The notes below the pieces were generated by a model. The model did no database searches. It was not told the DNA's origin and saw only the letters and a program-made list of their open reading frames with translations. The translations under genes and the position numbers were made by a program. DNA of 64,000 bases from Alisma plantago-aquatica (taxonomy: Eukaryota > Streptophyta > Magnoliopsida > Alismatales > Alismataceae). Within the stretch, counting starts at the first letter, position 1. Each line of letters opens with the position of its first letter. The DNA lies in contig OY856411.1 of assembly GCA_963693085.1 (NCBI GenBank), positions 1,352,995,550 to 1,353,059,549 of the forward strand, written 5' to 3'. Shown here one piece after another: positions 11,819 to 24,271 of this stretch.

Positions 11819-12018
11819 ATATATTCTGCAGACTGCAATATAGCAGTGCACTGTTCGATTTTTAATTTATTATTGGTAACTCCAAATGATCTCAAATTTT
11901 AACTGAAGCCTTATAGAACAATTGTTAACAACGTGCTAAATTCCCATAATTTTTGGAGAAGGTTTGATCTCTGAAATAAACGAATTACAGTAACTTTTGT
12001 ATAACTGAATATTCAGCC

Positions 12019-12026
12019 TATATAAT
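12019..12026 (+). promoter_or_regulatory. TATA box of B 3' LTR
   Basis: TATATAAT, the copy of 5672-5679. Confidence 0.55.
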
Positions 12027-14415
12027 TAAAGTTAAGTGTTGGGTCAATATGCAATTGACCCAAGCAGCTCAATTGACTTATATGAACGACCACACACACA
12101 AGCAGCTCTCATTTCTCGTCATCCATTCCAGAGAAACGAGCTCCTAGAGAGAGAGGGAGAATTAGGGCTTGAGTGGAGAAAGTGGGGGAATTGCTGAATT
12201 AGGGTTTTGCGATTCCAGGAAGGATGAAATCAAGTAAGTTCGGATTCCTTGCATAGACTTTTATGGTGAATCTTCTCTCTTATGTCAAGATTCCGTCCAT
12301 GCTCTGATTTGATCCAAGAGGATGTCGAAATTCCCTCTTTTCTCACCCTTTCTTCATAATCCCTCTTTTTCTAGGTTTCCGAGTTGAATGAAAGAGGAAT
12401 TGGGAGATTTGCTAGGGATTTGATGGGAATTCGAGATTCCCTGAGTTGAGCTGCAGTTGTGAGGTGTTTTCACACCTTAGGGTGAGTGGGTTCTTCCTTC
12501 AAACATTCTAATGGACGAATTTGATTATAACAACCAAACCCCTAAATGTTTAGCATGCGATTTCTAAATCCTGAAATGTCTATTTGATTTAAGTTATTGT
12601 AAATTGATATGATATGGATTCCTTCTCTGTTTGAATGACTCCTAAATGGTAGATTCATATCAGATTCGTATGCAACACTTCCTATTGAGTATGCTTTTAG
12701 ATTCATATCAAATGATGTAATTAGGGTTTGACCTAATTGGGATATCGCTAGGGTTTCAACCTGTTTGAAAAAGACTAGAAATCCTATATGTGGTTAGGAT
12801 GTACCTCGTGGGTTATATTAATTGAATCTTATTCTGGATACATGATATCACAGTGATGATATGGAAAACCTAAGTTTAGTTAAGTTTCCATGATTTCATA
12901 TCTATATTGATTATATAAGATTTGTTGGAAACAATCTTTATTTAGTGAATGCTTATATCTTATGAAATCATTATGAGAGCCATGTGACAAGTGAATGAGG
13001 TAAATGAAAAGGTGAATGAGGCAAATGCAACCCTACGAGTAGGGTGTTGACATGTGATGAATGAATAAGGCGAATGAAACCCTAAGGATAGGGTGTTCAA
13101 TGAATCATGCTATGGTAATATGAAAGGTCTCGATATGAGATGTGGTGATGCTTAACTATTGAATTGTATGTTTCTAGTGCATTTAACTTTATATGCTTGT
13201 TCTCTCTGAAATGATATCTACATACTGCAGGACTTCTTATATTTCAATATATTTCTGTTAAATTGTTTATTGATAATCAAGTATAGACCTAAGTGCCCTA
13301 ACACCGTAGAACCCCTAAGTGGTATCTGCAGCTTTGGGGTGAAACTCGTGTTGCAACATCATCCGTGCGTGTGTCGCGGACAAACGAGGAAAGAGAAAAA
13401 GGGCAGTGTCTAACAACAATTGTGCTTGTGTCACAATGGCACTGCGGTTTCACCAGAAAACACGGTTATCTAACACCATTCGTGCGGAGTCGCGAAGGTA
13501 ACCCTGTGACCCTCCGCCTGTGTGCTCAGGTTAGTAGGAGGAGTCGAGAGAGCACTCGGAGTAGTGCATTGAGGCCGGAGAGCCTGTGGTCCTGTGGCAG
13601 AACGGGGCTGGCGTCAGACTTAGCATTCCCGGGTGTGTCGCTAAGTCTTGTACGGTGGGGCCGTAGCATGGACTTGTTGCGGACCTTTATATGCAGAGTA
13701 CACTGCATATATTTAGGGCATAATAATAAATGAATAAATGATCATATAGGTTCACAGTAAATTTATATAACTGTTTACTTACTTGAAATACTTGATGATG
13801 CTTAGAAATGTGCTATTTCAATTATATTGTTTTAGAATTGTTCAGTGTAATATTTATTGTTGTTAAATTTCATATCGTTTAATTAAATTATATCTTTGAT
13901 CACATTAGTGCATTAGTCTGTTTCCATGAAGTATTCATTCACTGAGCGAGTAGGCTCACCCCTCTACTCAAACATTTTAGGGTTAACCGCGTGGACTTGA
14001 AGATGATCAGAGCTTCAGTGTAGATCTGCCACAAGAGTCAAGTATGAGATTAGTTGAGTCAGTCGGTCCTTGTCACTCTAGGTCCTCAGTAAGAGATAAG
14101 AGAGAGAGTTGTAAATACAATGTGTAATGTTGTTCCTCTTTGATATGTATGCTAATTAACAAGGTTTATGTGCACAAGTTGTGAAAGACATCATGAATGT
14201 TTATATATGTATCTTTTCTATTAAAGTTTGATTAGTAAAAGAAATGTTCATATTCCTTGTTAAGATGTTATGTGGTTCAATGCGATGAAATAAGAGTTTT
14301 TAAAGGAAAATAAAAAAAAAAAGAAAAAGTTAAGAGTGATCTTTGTGTTAATTATAAATCCTTTCTTACGCCCTAATCTCATGATTTGAGGAAATTGTGA
14401 GATCGGGGTGTAACA

Positions 14416-14420
14416 ATTCG
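14416..14420. repeat. Target site duplication of B, right copy
   Basis: ATTCG, identical to 4870-4874. Confidence 0.9.
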
Positions 14421-15775
14421 GCTGGATTACGTATTATTATGCCATGAGGAAGTGAGCCGTACTGCTCAAATCCAACCTTCGGTTGTGAAACCCAAGCTGG
14501 TGCCATACAAGGTCAATAGAAGAGTCGGACTCCACGACCTCCCACCTCGTGGTCAGTGCATGAGTACAACACAAGCAGGACCGTAGTCTCATGCTTAAGT
14601 GGCCTCAGCCACAGGGTCAGACTACCCTCTCCCTAGCCTGCCTTGGTACAGGTATCGACGCTAGTGAAATTGAGCCACGGGCATGATCATCGTGCTCTGA
14701 GCCATTAACGCATTCATACTCCCATATCACACATCCTGAGCCATGGGCTTGTTCACCATGCTCTTAACATATCGAGCTACGGGCCTAAAACCGCACTCTG
14801 GAGTCTACAACCGAAGTTGCACTCTTACCTCCTCATTTTCAGCTAGGAGAAACCACACATATTCAATAATATGCGCTTCCAGATTAACCCACAGGAGAAC
14901 CTGTTTCACCATCACCAGCTCCTGACGATGATGGATCTATGGCCAGGGCAAACTACATGATATGTTCCACTATGATTAGTTAATATATTTTAAGTGGATT
15001 GTTGAAGCAACCAGATTGTAACACATGCATACATAAAGTTACATTATTGTTACCACCATCATGTTATTCCGGGATCTCAATCCCACATCACAAGAAACCA
15101 CTGCCTTATAAGGCATTCTCATCACTTGGGATAATATTCCCAGATCATCATCAGCGGATAACACCTCAACTTATGCACTTTAATCAAACTCAGGTCCTCA
15201 TACCAAAACACATCATGCATGTTATCTCATCATCAAGTGTGACCATCAAAGCAGTATTACTCGAACATATATATCTCATAGCCCCTTTACCTGGTTACGC
15301 ATCTGTTTGAAACATCTGCATGGTTAGTGTACACAATCAACATGGATTAACAGAAGGATCATATTATCAAACATAGGGAAACATTGATGATTCTATGCTT
15401 TATCATTCCTGCCTCAACCTGTGACCATAGACATAGGTCATATCATCATGTGAAGCAACTCATATACTTCCAAGCATATCATTTACTCCTCATTATAGAT
15501 ACATGATTCAAGATGATCATAAACACTTGTAATATCACATCATTAGAGTTTTAGATATGTCATGCTTACATATGTGCGTTCTATTATATCAACCACCTTG
15601 CCATTACCAAACATTTCAAAGGTTCACAAACCAAAAACCATAACTCTTAACAACAAAGATGTGATCGCATGATGAAAAACTATTATATAGGTTTTCCAGA
15701 AGGAACATGACCCTCACTAGAAGTGCCCGCTACCCTCACAAGAAGTGTGATGGGCATGGCACTCTCACTAAAAGG

Positions 15776-16431
15776 GGTATCGGGCAGGGTAGACTCCCTC
15801 ATATCACCTAAACGTTCTAGCCACATAACGGCCAGGCTAAGGCAAGGGTGTTGGGCTACCACCTCAGGGTGTATCGTGCAACCCTAGGTGTCGTGCATCA
15901 ATGTGTCGGGTTAGGGTTACCATAGGTCACCATGTCGGGCATCACCACCAAACCATGATGCCCCCTAGAGATGAAGGTACCTATCAGCAGCCACACCACT
16001 CACACGCCCAAGGCCTTCACTACCATCACATAACACCCAACACAACATAGGTATCGTCCAACACTAAGGCAGCTCCTAGAGTTCTAAAACGTCCAAGGTG
16101 TATCGGGCACCAAGCCACTACCTTAGATGGGTGTATCGGGCACCAAGCCACTACCTTAGATGGGTATATCGAGCAGGACACTCAACAAAACCTAACGCCC
16201 GACACACAAGGGTATCGACCAACAACTCTACCCATCTAGGCACAACGACCAGGGGTATAACTCAAACGGGCAGCAAAGAAAGCCTATCGTCCCGCCAGGC
16301 TAGTCTCATCCTATCGGCCAACACACAAGGCCAGGACCAAGGTGTATCACCCAACACGACGTCATATCTCAACCCAAGACTCTAGATCAAGAGAGGATAT
16401 CGGGAAACGCCATCCCAAGTCCATATCGTGC
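15776..16431. repeat. CpG-rich repeat array in C1 LTR (TATCGGGC-type)
   Basis: About a dozen scattered copies of a TATCG core: GGTATCGGGC, GTGTATCGTGC, GGTATCGTCC, GTGTATCGGGC (twice), GGTATCGACC, CTATCGGCC, GATATCGGG and CATATCGTGC, with related GTGTCGGGT and GTCGGGC forms between. In the minus orientation of C1 this array lies downstream of the LTR TATA-like box. Confidence 0.75.
16097..16161. repeat. 33-bp tandem duplication in C1 array
   Basis: Two adjacent copies of a 33-bp unit containing GTGTATCGGGCACC followed by AAGCCACTACCTTAGAT; only the first base differs. Confidence 0.9.
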
Positions 16432-17105
16432 AAGATGAAACTCAACAAGGTTGTCATCAACCTCAAGCACAAGGGCACCAAACCCTAAATTGATCAAAAA
16501 GATTGGCTCACCTCTCAACAACCAAGAGAGAGGGGTTTTTCACAACCTCTATCACAACTCAGGCAGCCGTAAGAACCAACCACAACAAAGGACTTACCCA
16601 CACAAAAGCTCACCCTTCAAGTCCATGGTGAGAGGAGGGTGTTGCTCAAGCAACTAGAACACAAGCTCACCTCTCAACTTAAACGAGAGAGGGGTATTGC
16701 CCATATTTCTAGGACTCAAGCTCACTCCTCTAGGCCAAGGAGAGAAAGGAGTGTTGCTCAACAAGGAACCCTATAACATGGTTCGGTCAACTAGGTGCAA
16801 CTAAGCAAGAAACTTAACTAGAAACATACATAGTCGATTATGATCATATGAGACATATAAGAACGTAGAAGGAGGGAGTATAGTTAGGGTTAGGAGTTAT
16901 GTAACCTGCCTTAAGCAAGCTCCAAGCTCCAAGCACCACTACAAGAAGAAGAGCAAGGCACTCTAGGGTTCGGCCACCACTAGAGGAAGAAGAAGACTCC
17001 AAGATAAGGATCGACCACCAAGCTTGCAAAGGAAGAGGTGTCATGCACTAAGGGAGAGGGGAAACTAAGGAACTAAAAGGATCTTTAGCAAGAGAAAGGG
17101 AACAC

Positions 17106-17112
17106 ATATATA
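17106..17112 (-). promoter_or_regulatory. TATA-like box of C1 LTR
   Basis: CCTATATATG on the minus strand, followed by a CT/GA-rich leader. A GCCGACAC array (17288-17372) lies about 180 bp upstream. Confidence 0.5.
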
Positions 17113-17287
17113 GGAGAGGGTGGAGGAGAAACCAAGGTAAGACAAGGCAAGGTGTCGCCCACCTAGGGACACTTGTCCATGGGTAATGCCACCACTCTAT
17201 CTTGCCTTAAACACATGTCCAAGGCCATTGCCACATGCAAGCATCAAGCACTAAGTGTCCACTAGTGGTGACACAAACGAGGTCAAA

Positions 17288-17372
17288 AGGGTTCATGGGC
17301 GACACACCTCCACACCATGCCCGACATCACACCCTGGGCGACACACCCATGCCGACACAGCCATGGCCGACA
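17288..17372. repeat. CGACAC repeat cluster upstream of C1 TATA
   Basis: Five copies of CGACAC/T about 14-22 bp apart (GGGCGACAC, CCCGACAT, GGGCGACAC, GCCGACAC, GCCGACAC). An inverted copy, GTGTCGCCC, is at about 17152. Confidence 0.7.
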
Positions 17373-17698
17373 CAAGGTTGAGCAAAGCAAGAGCAAGAGC
17401 AAGGTTCAAGCAAGGCACCTCAAGGCCCAACAAGCTCATCCAAGCCCCAAGCAACTCAAGCAACGATCCCAACCCTTCCTCTCAACACTAGAGGAAGCAA
17501 GGAGAGAGAGGAACACCTCTCAAGGTGACAAACTTGCTCATCAACCCTAGGCTTGGGTAAATTTCAAGTAGCACCTCCAGCTCTCAACAAAGCACCAACA
17601 AACCCTAATCACCACTAAAGGTGATTAGCAAGCAACTAAGCATCAGGGTTAGGCAAGGAAAATAGGATAAACCCTAAATGGAGGTCAGGGTCCTTACA

Positions 17699-18647
17699 GT
17701 AAGCTATGAATTCGTCCATCTAACACCTTTCTTCATCAAATGAGCAAACCCTAAGCATAAGGAGCAAGAAAGGTAGGGTTTTTTGAGCTTTAGAACAATT
17801 TCTACCATGGAACAACAAGGTTCTGATCTGGAGAAAGCTAGGAGGAAGGATAACAAAGAAATATATGGAGGAAAGAAGGGAATTATTACACTTTTAGGTG
17901 AAGATCACTAGAAGGAAGCTTTTTCAACCCTAAAATGAAGTCAATTTCAACCTTAGAGCCTTTCTCCAAGAAGATCCCCACTTTCTTCTTCTTTGGGCAG
18001 AAAAATTCATAGATGAATAGAGGGAGAACGAGGTTGGGAGAAGGAGGGAGTTGGTGGAGAGAAAATGACTCATTTTGGTGCTTGGGGATAAGTATATGAC
18101 ACTTTAAGATAAAGAAAAAGAAAAAGTTGAAGTTCTAGTATCTATCCAAGTGTCCATGGCCTTAATTTATTAAGAATATACAAGCACACACACAAGCAGC
18201 TCCCCCATCATGTGTATAGACCTGATTAGATTTCCTTTGTCAAATTTCCCAGCCAATCAAATAAGTCATTAGTTGATAGCTACTAAAGGTAGTTCATTCG
18301 TGAAGAGGGAAAACCCTAAAATATCCTTGGAGCAAACACCTTCAAATCAAGGTTTAAATAGGTACCCCATGGCTCAAAAAGCTCAATAATTATGATATAA
18401 TATCCAAGGAACATAATGAAAGTAATAAATGGCAAAGAAAACCTCTCAATTGGATAAATTGTATAGAAGTCCAAAATGTGCATAAAATTACATAACTTGC
18501 TCAAACAGTGTCCAAATTCGACCAAATTTGAAACTTAAGCTTGTCTTATGATTTCAAAGCATATCACAAAGTTAAATTAGGGTTATAAGAATTCAATTAT
18601 GATAATTAAGCTTATTCAACTCATTAAGCAAGTTTAGGGGCCTTACA
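17699..18647 (-). repeat. U3 end of C2 3' LTR
   Basis: Begins TGTAAGGCCCCTAAACTTGC at 18647 on the minus strand and aligns with the outer end of the C2 5' LTR. Landmarks such as 'tctaccatggaac' and 'gaaggaagctttttcaaccc' occur in both. At 17699 it is cut by C1. Confidence 0.8.
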
Positions 18648-19397
18648 ACTATAAACCCCTAATAAGGATTTCTCCCCTGAAATCCAAGGTTAACAAAGAT
18701 GGGTACTTCCTTTGCACCTCATACTATTACCTTCACATGGTTACTTTCTTATCATGGTGATGTCACATCATTCATACATATCTCATCTTGGGTCAACACA
18801 AAACCCCCATATAAGAAGACATTCTCAATATGAAATATAGAAACTTAATGTGTCATTTGTACAAATCTAGTAGTAATGTTCAACTTTAAATTTTAGGTAT
18901 CATCCTAAAATTATATCTACTGTATCAACACATTACTCAAAAGTCATACTTTCTAGCTTTTTACCAATCATGCCATGTGTCCCATACCATTACTTGAAGC
19001 ATAAAAAAAAGGCAATGTATCCATCCCCCCCTTTTTTTTCCACTGACACTAGAACTCCTGTCAGTTCTTTTTTCAGCATCAAAAGAAATGCTGATGTCGA
19101 CAGTTGTCATTCCATATAGGGAAACATCATTCCTAGTCAACCTTGTTAGGGGTGAAACAACAACACTATCTTCACCTTACTAGGATTTACACAACCTACT
19201 TAGAAGACATATCATGATCCCACAAAGACACTTAATCAACCCCATCTCACTCTTGTTCAACTTGTCCCATAGCTATTGCTGCTTCGGCAACACTAAGGTT
19301 TTTGAAGAAATATTGATCATATTTTTGACCATATTTGAAATACTTTGACATGTCATCATTTAAAGCTTGATATAACTTATATGACATGACTGGAACA
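18648..19397 (-). other. C2 interior, polypurine-side part
   Basis: No gene. On the minus strand the last 40 bases (18690-18648) resemble the conserved 'TTTCGAGGACGAAA...AAGGGGGG' signal in a decayed form (TTTCAGGGGAGAAATCC...TTAGGGG), as expected next to a 3' LTR. The rest is AT-rich sequence with no frame I recognise. Confidence 0.55.
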
Positions 19398-22300
19398 TGT
19401 GAAAGAATGGATTTTGACTTTTATTTCAAGGATGAAATTTCTTTTATGGTGTATAGGATGTAATAGTGTGAACTTTTATGGACTTTGAATACAATATATA
19501 TTTGTATGTAGGTTGAATGTTAACGAAGCTATGTCTAAGGTTCCATAATATTTTGATGTTTCTAGAAGGCGATATCTACAGTTGAATATAGTATAATCTT
19601 TTGAATAATTGTTGTATTTGGGATAATGTTTAATATCGAGAAACTTAGGCTTTGAGAGAATCCAGTGTCACCCTCCCGTGAGAATGAAGGTGCCACAGAT
19701 CCAAGGTCGTATATGCATGTCACACACATACATTATGTGCGTGAGCCGTGGATCGTCTAAGGTGGAGAAATCGCAGACTCTTGAATAGCCTAATCGAACG
19801 ACCTGGGGTTGTCTTCTTTGTAGCGGTTGCGTCTTGGACGTGGTAGCGACCACCCACGACGTGAGGGCGTGGGGGGTGTCGTCGGAGAGGGGGGGCGGAA
19901 ACAAACTGGGTGTTTATCCTCCAGTCAACGAGATGATTTTGCAGGCCCATCTTTTGACCACTTCCGTAGAGGAGTTAGGAATAACCACCTTCCTATCTCC
20001 GCTGGCCCTTCATTGACATCACAAGTTGAAGATGGGAGAGGAGATCGGAGATGGAGTCAAGGAAGAAGGACCATCGACGAGAACAGAGGTAGGTATCACC
20101 TTGAGGAAGCTTTTTCGTCTCTGCAAGTAGGACCCTGATTAGGATTATTGAGTACAGCAACATGTGGTGGATCCCGTGGTCGACAAACCATAGTTCACCG
20201 GAGGAGGAGGACGAGACCGAAGAAGACTCACAACTACCTTCAACCTTATTCATTCATTGTAGTCAGATCTCGTGCAGCTGTGCGACACCTCCTGGAGCCT
20301 GAGATCGGAGCCTCTTTTGATCCGCTGAACTAGATTCTGTCGGCAGCGATCGGTGTCAAAAGAAGACATGGAGTTGTTGATGGCCAAGGAAGAATCTGTG
20401 GAAAACCAATGGGCCGCCACAAAGATGGTGATGGTTTCGACGGTCTGAGGGAGGCAAGATATCCCCCAGGAAGCCAAGACGGCGCCCGGGATATGGAGTA
20501 GGAGAACACTGCCCGACAGAGGCGGCAACCTATGCAAGGGAGCAAATCGGAGGCTCAGTTGGTGGCCTAGCGGCGCTCACAGCCAACAAGGAGCGGCAGA
20601 CCCAAGCGCCGGCGCCGTGATCACTGAAGCGGCGGCAAGCGGCAGCTGCGATATCGTGAGGAATCGCGTGAGGAAGAGGAGGGTTGCCGGCGAGAATTAA
20701 TTCGGTGGTGCAAAGGAATCAGCGATGAAGCTATGGTGTCCTGGTGTGCCGGTGATCAACATCCTTGCACTGTCTACTGCTCACCGGAGCAACACCTCGC
20801 GGCGGCGGCTGGCGCCCAGCAGAACGCGGTCCTGCGGAAGCCGCAAGCAAGAGTGCGAGAGGCGGAAAGTGGGGCGATCTGGTCCAGCAAGTGCTCACCT
20901 TAGATCGGGCTAGCGGATCCAAGGAACCGTGGATCCAACTCCAGATCCGGTCGGCCCAAGTAAAGGAGTGCGCCTCCCCCCCCCCCCACAGGGCCACCTG
21001 TTGCCTTAGGATTAGCCAGAAGGTAAGAAATCTCAAATAATTCTCATGTTTTATATAATTCATAGTAATTAGCACGGAAATCAGAAAAATGCAAGTGAGG
21101 TACCGTTTTTCTCAGAAAAATGTGTAGAACAAGGTGAAAGCATAATAACAGGCTTTTGGTGCTCTAATCTCTATAATATGATGTAAGTTGTGAAATTCTT
21201 ATTCTATGGATAATAAATATCAAACGATATCCTAAAATTATGATAACATTTTAGTGAATGCATAATAATATATTTAGTCCACCTGAAGTCAGTAATTATG
21301 ATGTTGATGCTCGAAATTATGTAATTTGCTTCTTATGGCTAATTAGGGCTTTAAACCCTAAATAAAATGTAATAAATGCATACATGCTCAATAAATGACA
21401 AAATTTACATAACACCCTCATAACAGTAATTGAAATATTATATGTAAATTTGAGATCAGTTTTATACACGAAATTCGTGTTATATGAAGATGACTCTTAA
21501 TACATGTTATAAAATCCTAATCTAGGTTAATGATGTAACCTAAGGTTAATATGTGCACAAAAATGATATGGAAGATAATGTTCAGATAATGAGACATAAT
21601 CTGGAAAGTGACATAATTAAGATAATTCTAAGATAATAATTCAAGTAAAAGTGGGAATATCCTAATGAGATAAGATAAACCCTAATGAACACGACTTGGG
21701 TTAAGATGATGAGAACCTGATGATAGTATATGATCTTGTCTTAATCAGGTTTGACCAAGGATATAGATGATATCAAGGATAGGTGATGATTAGGTTTCTC
21801 CCTTGATCAAGGTACACCATTACCTCTTACTTGGCTTATTATACAAATTGTTTGTGTTATATGATAGTAAATACTTGGCATATGGTATTGATTGAAATGA
21901 TTGTTCGTGTATGATATATTGCTTGATTTTCCATACTTACTGCTATGAACACATCAAAGATAACATGTATGTTCCATTATATGAAAGCACTAACTCTTTG
22001 GCAGTGTGCTTGGAAGTGACCTAACTCTGTGGTAGTGGTCACATTGTACATATGACCTAACTCTTTGGTAGTGGTCTGACCTAACTCTTTGGTAGTGTTC
22101 ACCTTGTACAGATGATCTAACTCTTTGGTAGTGATCATAAAGGCCTTGATATATAATGAAAAATAAGCTTAAAATATGTGTTCTCTTTTGTTAATGAATA
22201 TCTTTATGCAAGTATACGTTTTTCTTATATTCTTTTGTTGCTGCCAAGTATGTTAGTTTTATCTTACTGCCAAGATATGATGAGAGGTATATAAAATACA

Positions 22301-22739
22301 TGTAGGCGTACTCAGTACAATATTCTTGAATATTTTGCTGATGTGTACCACATGTAATCTTTTGTTTAGGTTGTGGTTATGCTCTTAAAGATCTAGGATA
22401 GTGAGAGTTGTGTGGCGAGCTGATGTACAGATGGACCTGTTGTCTTAAGATCTTATAGTTTAGTGGTAGTACATGTATATGTGTAAGTTTACTATCAATA
22501 TGTAATATCAAATGTTATAATAATTCATGTTGTAATTATATGTTGAATGGTGAACATGTGTTGTATGGTTTTATTATTGTTCGTGTGCATGTGCTACTGA
22601 TTGTTTCCTTCTGACTCCCTTGATTTTCTTCTTCTTGGCCTGGTGTGGGGTGTTGAAATTTGGGATTCTCGCTGAGGTGAGGGTTTCAATTTAGACGTCA
22701 CACATTAGATTAAGTTTTAGAAAATCCGGGGACGTCACA
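19398..22739 (+). repeat. Probable solo LTR or element end, S
   Basis: The right end is clear (GGGGACGTCACA at 22739). The left end is ambiguous. At 19398 the termini TGTGA...TCACA match and a 6-bp direct repeat GGAACA flanks both sides (19392-19397, 22740-22745). But at 19425-19460 there is a decayed pre-LTR signal (TTTCAAGGATGAAATTTC, then TGTAATAG at 19459), which would make 19398-19458 interior. Contents: GC-rich, frame-poor leader-like DNA at 19.8-21.0 kb with overlapping frames on both strands (none convincing) and a tandem repeat at about 22 kb. Layout suits a Tekay-type LTR in plus orientation. Confidence 0.5.
21991..22137 (+). repeat. Five-copy tandem repeat in S
   Basis: Five copies of AACTCTTTGGTAGTG or close variants, 24-37 bp apart, with TGACCT or TGATCT linkers and inserted 'CACATTGTACA'-type spacers in alternate units. 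Confidence 0.85.
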
Positions 22740-23586
22740 GGAACACTCTATTCCTCTTATTCATAAATTCTATTTGTACATTGGTTAATCTAAAGGACAT
22801 AATTCTAAACTCATCATGGTCATGTGAATTATGTCATCCAATCTAAATCTTATGCATTGATATTTGATCATAGGTTTATCTTAAAGGAACACAATATCAC
22901 ATATCTATTGACCAACAACCATCTATCCTTGATAGTGGTCTTGCCCAAATATCATTGAACCATACACAACATTATAGAATCACCTTTTTTTCTTCCAAAC
23001 AACATTTATAGAATCATCATCAACTCTCTCTCTCCCTCTTTCTACAGGAGAGGAATACTTAGAATGTTCATTAATAAACATCTCCAACCTTCACATATTT
23101 CTCATATTATTGATACATCTTGGATACTAGGATTCATTACCTTGGTATCCACCTCATGTGCTATAAGGAACTCACATCATTAACTCATCCAATTTTACCA
23201 ACATAACAAATATCAAGACATATAAAAGGAGTCTTCCTAATTATTGGAAGGCTCAAAAGCAAAATCATCACAAACTTTATGATCTTAGAACCATAGTCCA
23301 AACAACCTTATGCTATAATAAGCTATCCACCCTCATGTTTACAATGAATCCACATGTACCAAGTGGCAATGATCCACTTGAAAGCTATTCCCTGGAAAGG
23401 AAAGACAGAAAGTGCAACATATTTCCCACATCATAGTAGCATTGTTCAGTGTCACTAACAAAAAGGTAACCAATTCAATTTTCATTATATATGTGTATTA
23501 CAACTTCTTATGTATCATGTTACCTTTTTCATTTTTGGTTCCTTACCATTAGCATAGGAATCATCATGATTAACATGTCTCATTAC
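22740..23586 (-). other. C2 interior, middle part, no gene
   Basis: AT-rich, no open frame and no recognised domain. Contains a CT-rich stretch near 23026. Ends with the A2 target site ATTAC. Confidence 0.6.
23582..23586. repeat. Target site duplication of A2, left copy
   Basis: ATTAC directly before TGTTGACTAAAT; the same pentamer follows the element at 31861-31865. Confidence 0.9.
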
Positions 23587-23927
23587 TGTTGACTAAATTG
23601 GACATTAGTATAATCCCTTTGTTTTGATGATGATAAACATTTCATTATTGTCGATCTAATGTGCTACTTGAGTGTTGCAGGAATAAGGTGGATGACAAAT
23701 ACTTAGAAGATCTATATGCTAAAATTGCTTTAAGTCATGAATGTAATCAAATGTAAAAATTTGTACAAGTATATAATGTGCAAGTACTTAGACATCATGT
23801 AAATCAAGCATTAGATCTTCCCTAGCCAATCACAACACTTAGATAGGTCATCCCCTAAAATAGTGTCACATCTGCACACTCATACACACACTTAGTACTT
23901 AGTTTAAAATGTTGAAACAGGGTTATT

Positions 23928-24126
23928 CTCGGTCGACAAACTCCTCGATCGAGACACTCTCGATCGACAAACTCTTCGACCAAGAAAGACCCAGGTAGTC
24001 GTTAGACACAGTAGACAACGTAGTTGGGAGTTGGATCATAATGTTATACACCCTTGCTCCAGACAGTCCCTCAGTCGACAAGACTTCGACCGAGAAGGAC
24101 TCTCGGTCGACAAGTCTTCGACCGAG
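23928..24126. repeat. Palindrome array, family A motif (A2 5' LTR)
   Basis: Four inverted pairs of CTCGGTCGA / TCGACCGAG with 7-8-nt spacers. Some arms carry single C-to-T or G-to-A changes (CTCAGTCGA, CTCGATCGA, TCGACCAAG). Confidence 0.9.
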
Positions 24127-24263
24127 ATATGTTCTGTCTGCAATTTTCAGAGTTAATTAACTAGCCATCGCTAAAGCAACTAATGTGTACCTAACAACTA
24201 GTTAAGCACTAAGAAAACCGTAGAAAGTGTCTAAAACGTCCTTAAGCACTTGTAGGCCATTCC

Positions 24264-24271
24264 TATAAATA
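24264..24271 (+). promoter_or_regulatory. TATA box of A2 5' LTR
   Basis: TATAAATA within CCTATAAATAGG, 138 bp downstream of the last palindrome. Confidence 0.75.

Larger units (their letters stand above)
4875..14415 (+). mobile_element. Non-autonomous long-LTR retrotransposon B (9541 bp, complete)
   Basis: Complete element: TSD ATTCG, 5' LTR 4875-8084, tRNA-iMet primer site, 3.1-kb interior, polypurine tract, 3' LTR 11222-14415, TSD ATTCG. LTR termini are TGTTAC...GTAACA. The interior has no gag or pol frame, so this is a large non-coding (LARD-like) element needing proteins from a relative; the LTR type suggests a Tekay-like Ty3/gypsy helper. Only a handful of substitutions separate the LTRs, apart from one 16-bp duplication, so it moved recently. 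Confidence 0.92.
11222..14415 (+). repeat. 3' LTR of B (3194 bp)
   Basis: Nearly base-for-base copy of 4875-8084. Differences I noticed: G for T near 11582, C for T near 11732, T for G near 11952, a shift within the A-run near 14320, and absence of the 16-bp duplication. Contains the palindromes at 11597-11621 and 11786-11818 and a TATA box at 12019-12026. Confidence 0.95.
2186..17698 (-). mobile_element. Tekay/Del-like Ty3/gypsy element C1, interrupted by B
   Basis: Minus-strand element: LTR from 17698 to 4033 (split by B), tRNA-iMet primer site, then gag and protease. From about 2360 to 2186 the protease match fades into sequence I cannot assign, up to the edge of A1. The LTR start (TGTAAGGACC at 17698) lies directly against the LTR of C2, with U3 sequence of C2 continuing at 17699, so C1 inserted into the C2 3' LTR. 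The rest of pol and the second LTR, if present, lie left of the window. Confidence 0.75.
14421..17698 (-). repeat. C1 LTR, U3-side part
   Basis: Continuation of the C1 LTR after B. The two parts together make about 4.1 kb. The left portion (14.4-15.7 kb) resembles C2 at 33.7-35 kb, including a shared stretch around 'ATTATGCCATG'. The terminus at 17698 reads TGTAAGGACCCTGACC on the minus strand. A TATA-like box lies at 17112-17106. No coding potential: the frames at 14.7-17.5 kb are low-complexity and overlap repeat arrays. Confidence 0.75.

Noticed and set aside
19668..21075. Cluster of frames on both strands in GC-rich DNA (up to 114 codons)
   Set aside because: Frames overlap in several phases on both strands, have Arg/Ser/Pro-rich composition and no conserved motif; GC-rich leader-like DNA explains them.
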